DNA of 64,000 nucleotides. It comes from Bradyrhizobium tropiciagri. GTDB taxonomy: Bacteria > Pseudomonadota > Alphaproteobacteria > Rhizobiales > Xanthobacteraceae. Where the stretch lies: positions 124,001-188,000 of the forward strand of contig NZ_JAFCKH010000004.1 in assembly GCF_018130505.1 (NCBI RefSeq). Direction: 5' to 3'. Position 1 is the stretch's first letter. The number at the start of each line of letters is the position of its first letter. Made by a program: the position numbers and the translations under genes. This document shows positions 63,081 through 64,000 of the stretch, piece by piece. The notes beneath the pieces were generated by a model. It saw only the letters and a program-made list of their open reading frames with translations, did no database searches and was not told the origin of the DNA.

Positions 63081-63758
63081 ATGGATTTCGAGACGCTGGT
63101 ACAGACACGCAAAAGCGTGCGCGGGTTCAAGCAGCAGCCGGTGTCCCGGGCCACCATCGAGGAGATCATCGAGGTGGCCAAGCGCGCGCCGTCCTCGATG
63201 AACACCCAGCCCTGGCACGTCCATGTCCTGACCGGGACGCCGCTTGCGGAGGTGCGCCGCCGCAACATGGAAGAGATGGTCGGCGGCGCCAAGGTGAAGC
63301 GCGACATCGTCAGCCACGGCGAATACCAGGGCGTGCATCGCGGTCGGCAGGTCGACATCGCCAAGAAGCTGTTCGGCGCGATGGGGATCGCCCGCGACGA
63401 CAAGCCGATGCGGCAGGACTGGGTGCTGCGCGGCTTCCGCCAGTTCGACGCGCCGGTGTCGCTGGTGCTGACCTATGACCGCGTGCTCGACCCCGGCGCG
63501 GTCTGCCACTTCGACCTCGGCGCGCTCTGCTACGGCATCGTGCTGGCGGCCTGGGACCGCGGGCTCGGCAGCGTGATCAATGGCCAGGGCATCATGCGCT
63601 CCGACATCGTGCGCGAGGTCGCGGCCATCCCCGAGGAAGAGGTCATCATGACCTGCGTCGCGATGGGCTATCCCGACGACAGCTTCGCCGCCAACGCGGT
63701 GCGCTCGGACCGCGAGTCCAACGGCGATTTCGTGCGCTATGTCGGGTTCGCCGACTGA
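63081..63758 (+). CDS. Nitroreductase family protein
   Basis: A 225-residue FMN-dependent nitroreductase (LVQTRKSVRGFKQQPVSRATIEEIIEVAKRAPSSMNTQPWHVHVLTG; late GYPDDSFAANAVRSDR). Motifs bind FMN and NAD(P)H; substrates are usually nitroaromatics, quinones or dehydro-amino acids. The ATG at 63081 has a GGGGGA site. It diverges from the PsiF gene by 154 nt. Confidence 0.93.
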   Translation: MDFETLVQTRKSVRGFKQQPVSRATIEEIIEVAKRAPSSMNTQPWHVHVLTGTPLAEVRRRNMEEMVGGAKVKRDIVSHGEYQGVHRGRQVDIAKKLFGAMGIARDDKPMRQDWVLRGFRQFDAPVSLVLTYDRVLDPGAVCHFDLGALCYGIVLAAWDRGLGSVINGQGIMRSDIVREVAAIPEEEVIMTCVAMGYPDDSFAANAVRSDRESNGDFVRYVGFAD

Positions 63759-63907
63759 GGCGGGGAGTTGATCCGCGCAGCGGGATATTGAATTCCGCTT
63801 GGTGAAACGTGCGCGCGATGCAGCGGTGCGAGTGCATTTTCCGCTGTCTCCGTCGAAGCGGATTGCGCTAGTTGTTCTCCAAGCAACAGCGCAAGCGAGG
63901 ACGCCCC

Positions 63908-64000
63908 ATGAGCGATGACGAACAAACAGCGATGATCCGCGAGACGGTCGCGAAATTCGTCGACCGCGAGCTCATTCCGCTCGAGCCGCAATATCTGAAG
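63908..64000 (+). CDS. Acyl-CoA dehydrogenase, 5' end only
   Basis: The first 31 residues (MSDDEQTAMIRETVAKFVDR, then ELIPLEPQYLK) match the N-terminal helix of acyl-CoA dehydrogenases. AGGA lies 7 nt before the ATG. The gene continues past the window edge, so neither substrate class nor the catalytic Glu can be seen. Confidence 0.75.
   Translation, partial: MSDDEQTAMIRETVAKFVDRELIPLEPQYLK

Noticed and set aside
1-64000. CRISPR array, tRNA, rRNA or prophage
   Set aside because: No regularly spaced repeats of suitable length, no cloverleaf-type sequence and no structural phage or transposase gene was seen on either strand.

Overview
The window is GC-rich chromosomal DNA from an alphaproteobacterium, most likely Bradyrhizobium or a close Nitrobacteraceae/Rhizobiales relative. 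Supporting features are the order ppx-ppk-hda-pgsA facing purM-purN, a eukaryotic-type glutamine synthetase II gene diverging from a gstI-like DUF2735 gene, a malic enzyme fused to a phosphotransacetylase-like domain, and many long palindromic intergenic repeats. No rRNA, tRNA, CRISPR array, transposase or phage gene was seen. Both window ends cut genes: ppx on the left and an acyl-CoA dehydrogenase on the right.

Regions. 1-8.1 kb: polyphosphate metabolism (ppk, ppx), replication control (hda), phospholipid synthesis (pgsA-like), purine synthesis (purM, purN), a cold-shock protein and RNase D. 8.4-20.3 kb: an acyltransferase, very small membrane or secreted genes, selO, aspS, a methyltransferase-like gene, a large membrane-anchored protein, malic enzyme and DoxX. 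20.4-27.1 kb: envelope and exported proteins (a DHFR/RibD-like reductase, polysaccharide deacetylase, glutathione peroxidase, L,D-transpeptidase, CreA and several small exported proteins). 27.1-33.8 kb: a MocR-type regulator facing a flavin split-barrel protein, an M20 deacylase, and a kynurenine-pathway operon (formamidase-like hydrolase, kynA, kynU). 33.9-43.8 kb: mixed metabolic genes, including a cobalamin-binding-like protein, thioesterase, GNAT, a DUF2161 nuclease-like protein, a ThDP enzyme with its SDR, and a tyrosine phosphatase. 43.9-46.1 kb: a lysozyme-inhibitor-like protein and the gstI/glnII divergent pair with a clear sigma-54 promoter. 46.3-52.4 kb: a GrlR-like / solute-binding / Sel1 run, then a LysR-controlled redox module (MDR oxidoreductase, SnoaL, SDR). 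52.5-57.6 kb: a molybdenum hydroxylase of isoquinoline-oxidoreductase type with a dihaem cytochrome and an exported partner protein. 57.9-64 kb: another GrlR-like gene, a small DMT-type protein, ABC-F, an LbH acetyltransferase, an MBL hydrolase, PsiF, and a nitroreductase.

The most unusual content is a dispersed family of GrlR-like proteins: four genes carrying seven related domains (37.6, 37.9, 46.3 and 57.9 kb). Three are two-domain proteins with the same acidic/proline linker, one is a single-domain protein, and no type III secretion genes are nearby. Other points of interest are several families of 80-100 bp palindromes placed directly after stop codons (one supplies a stop codon), solute-binding-like proteins with neither signal peptides nor transporters, and a MocR regulator that may sense a B6 vitamer.
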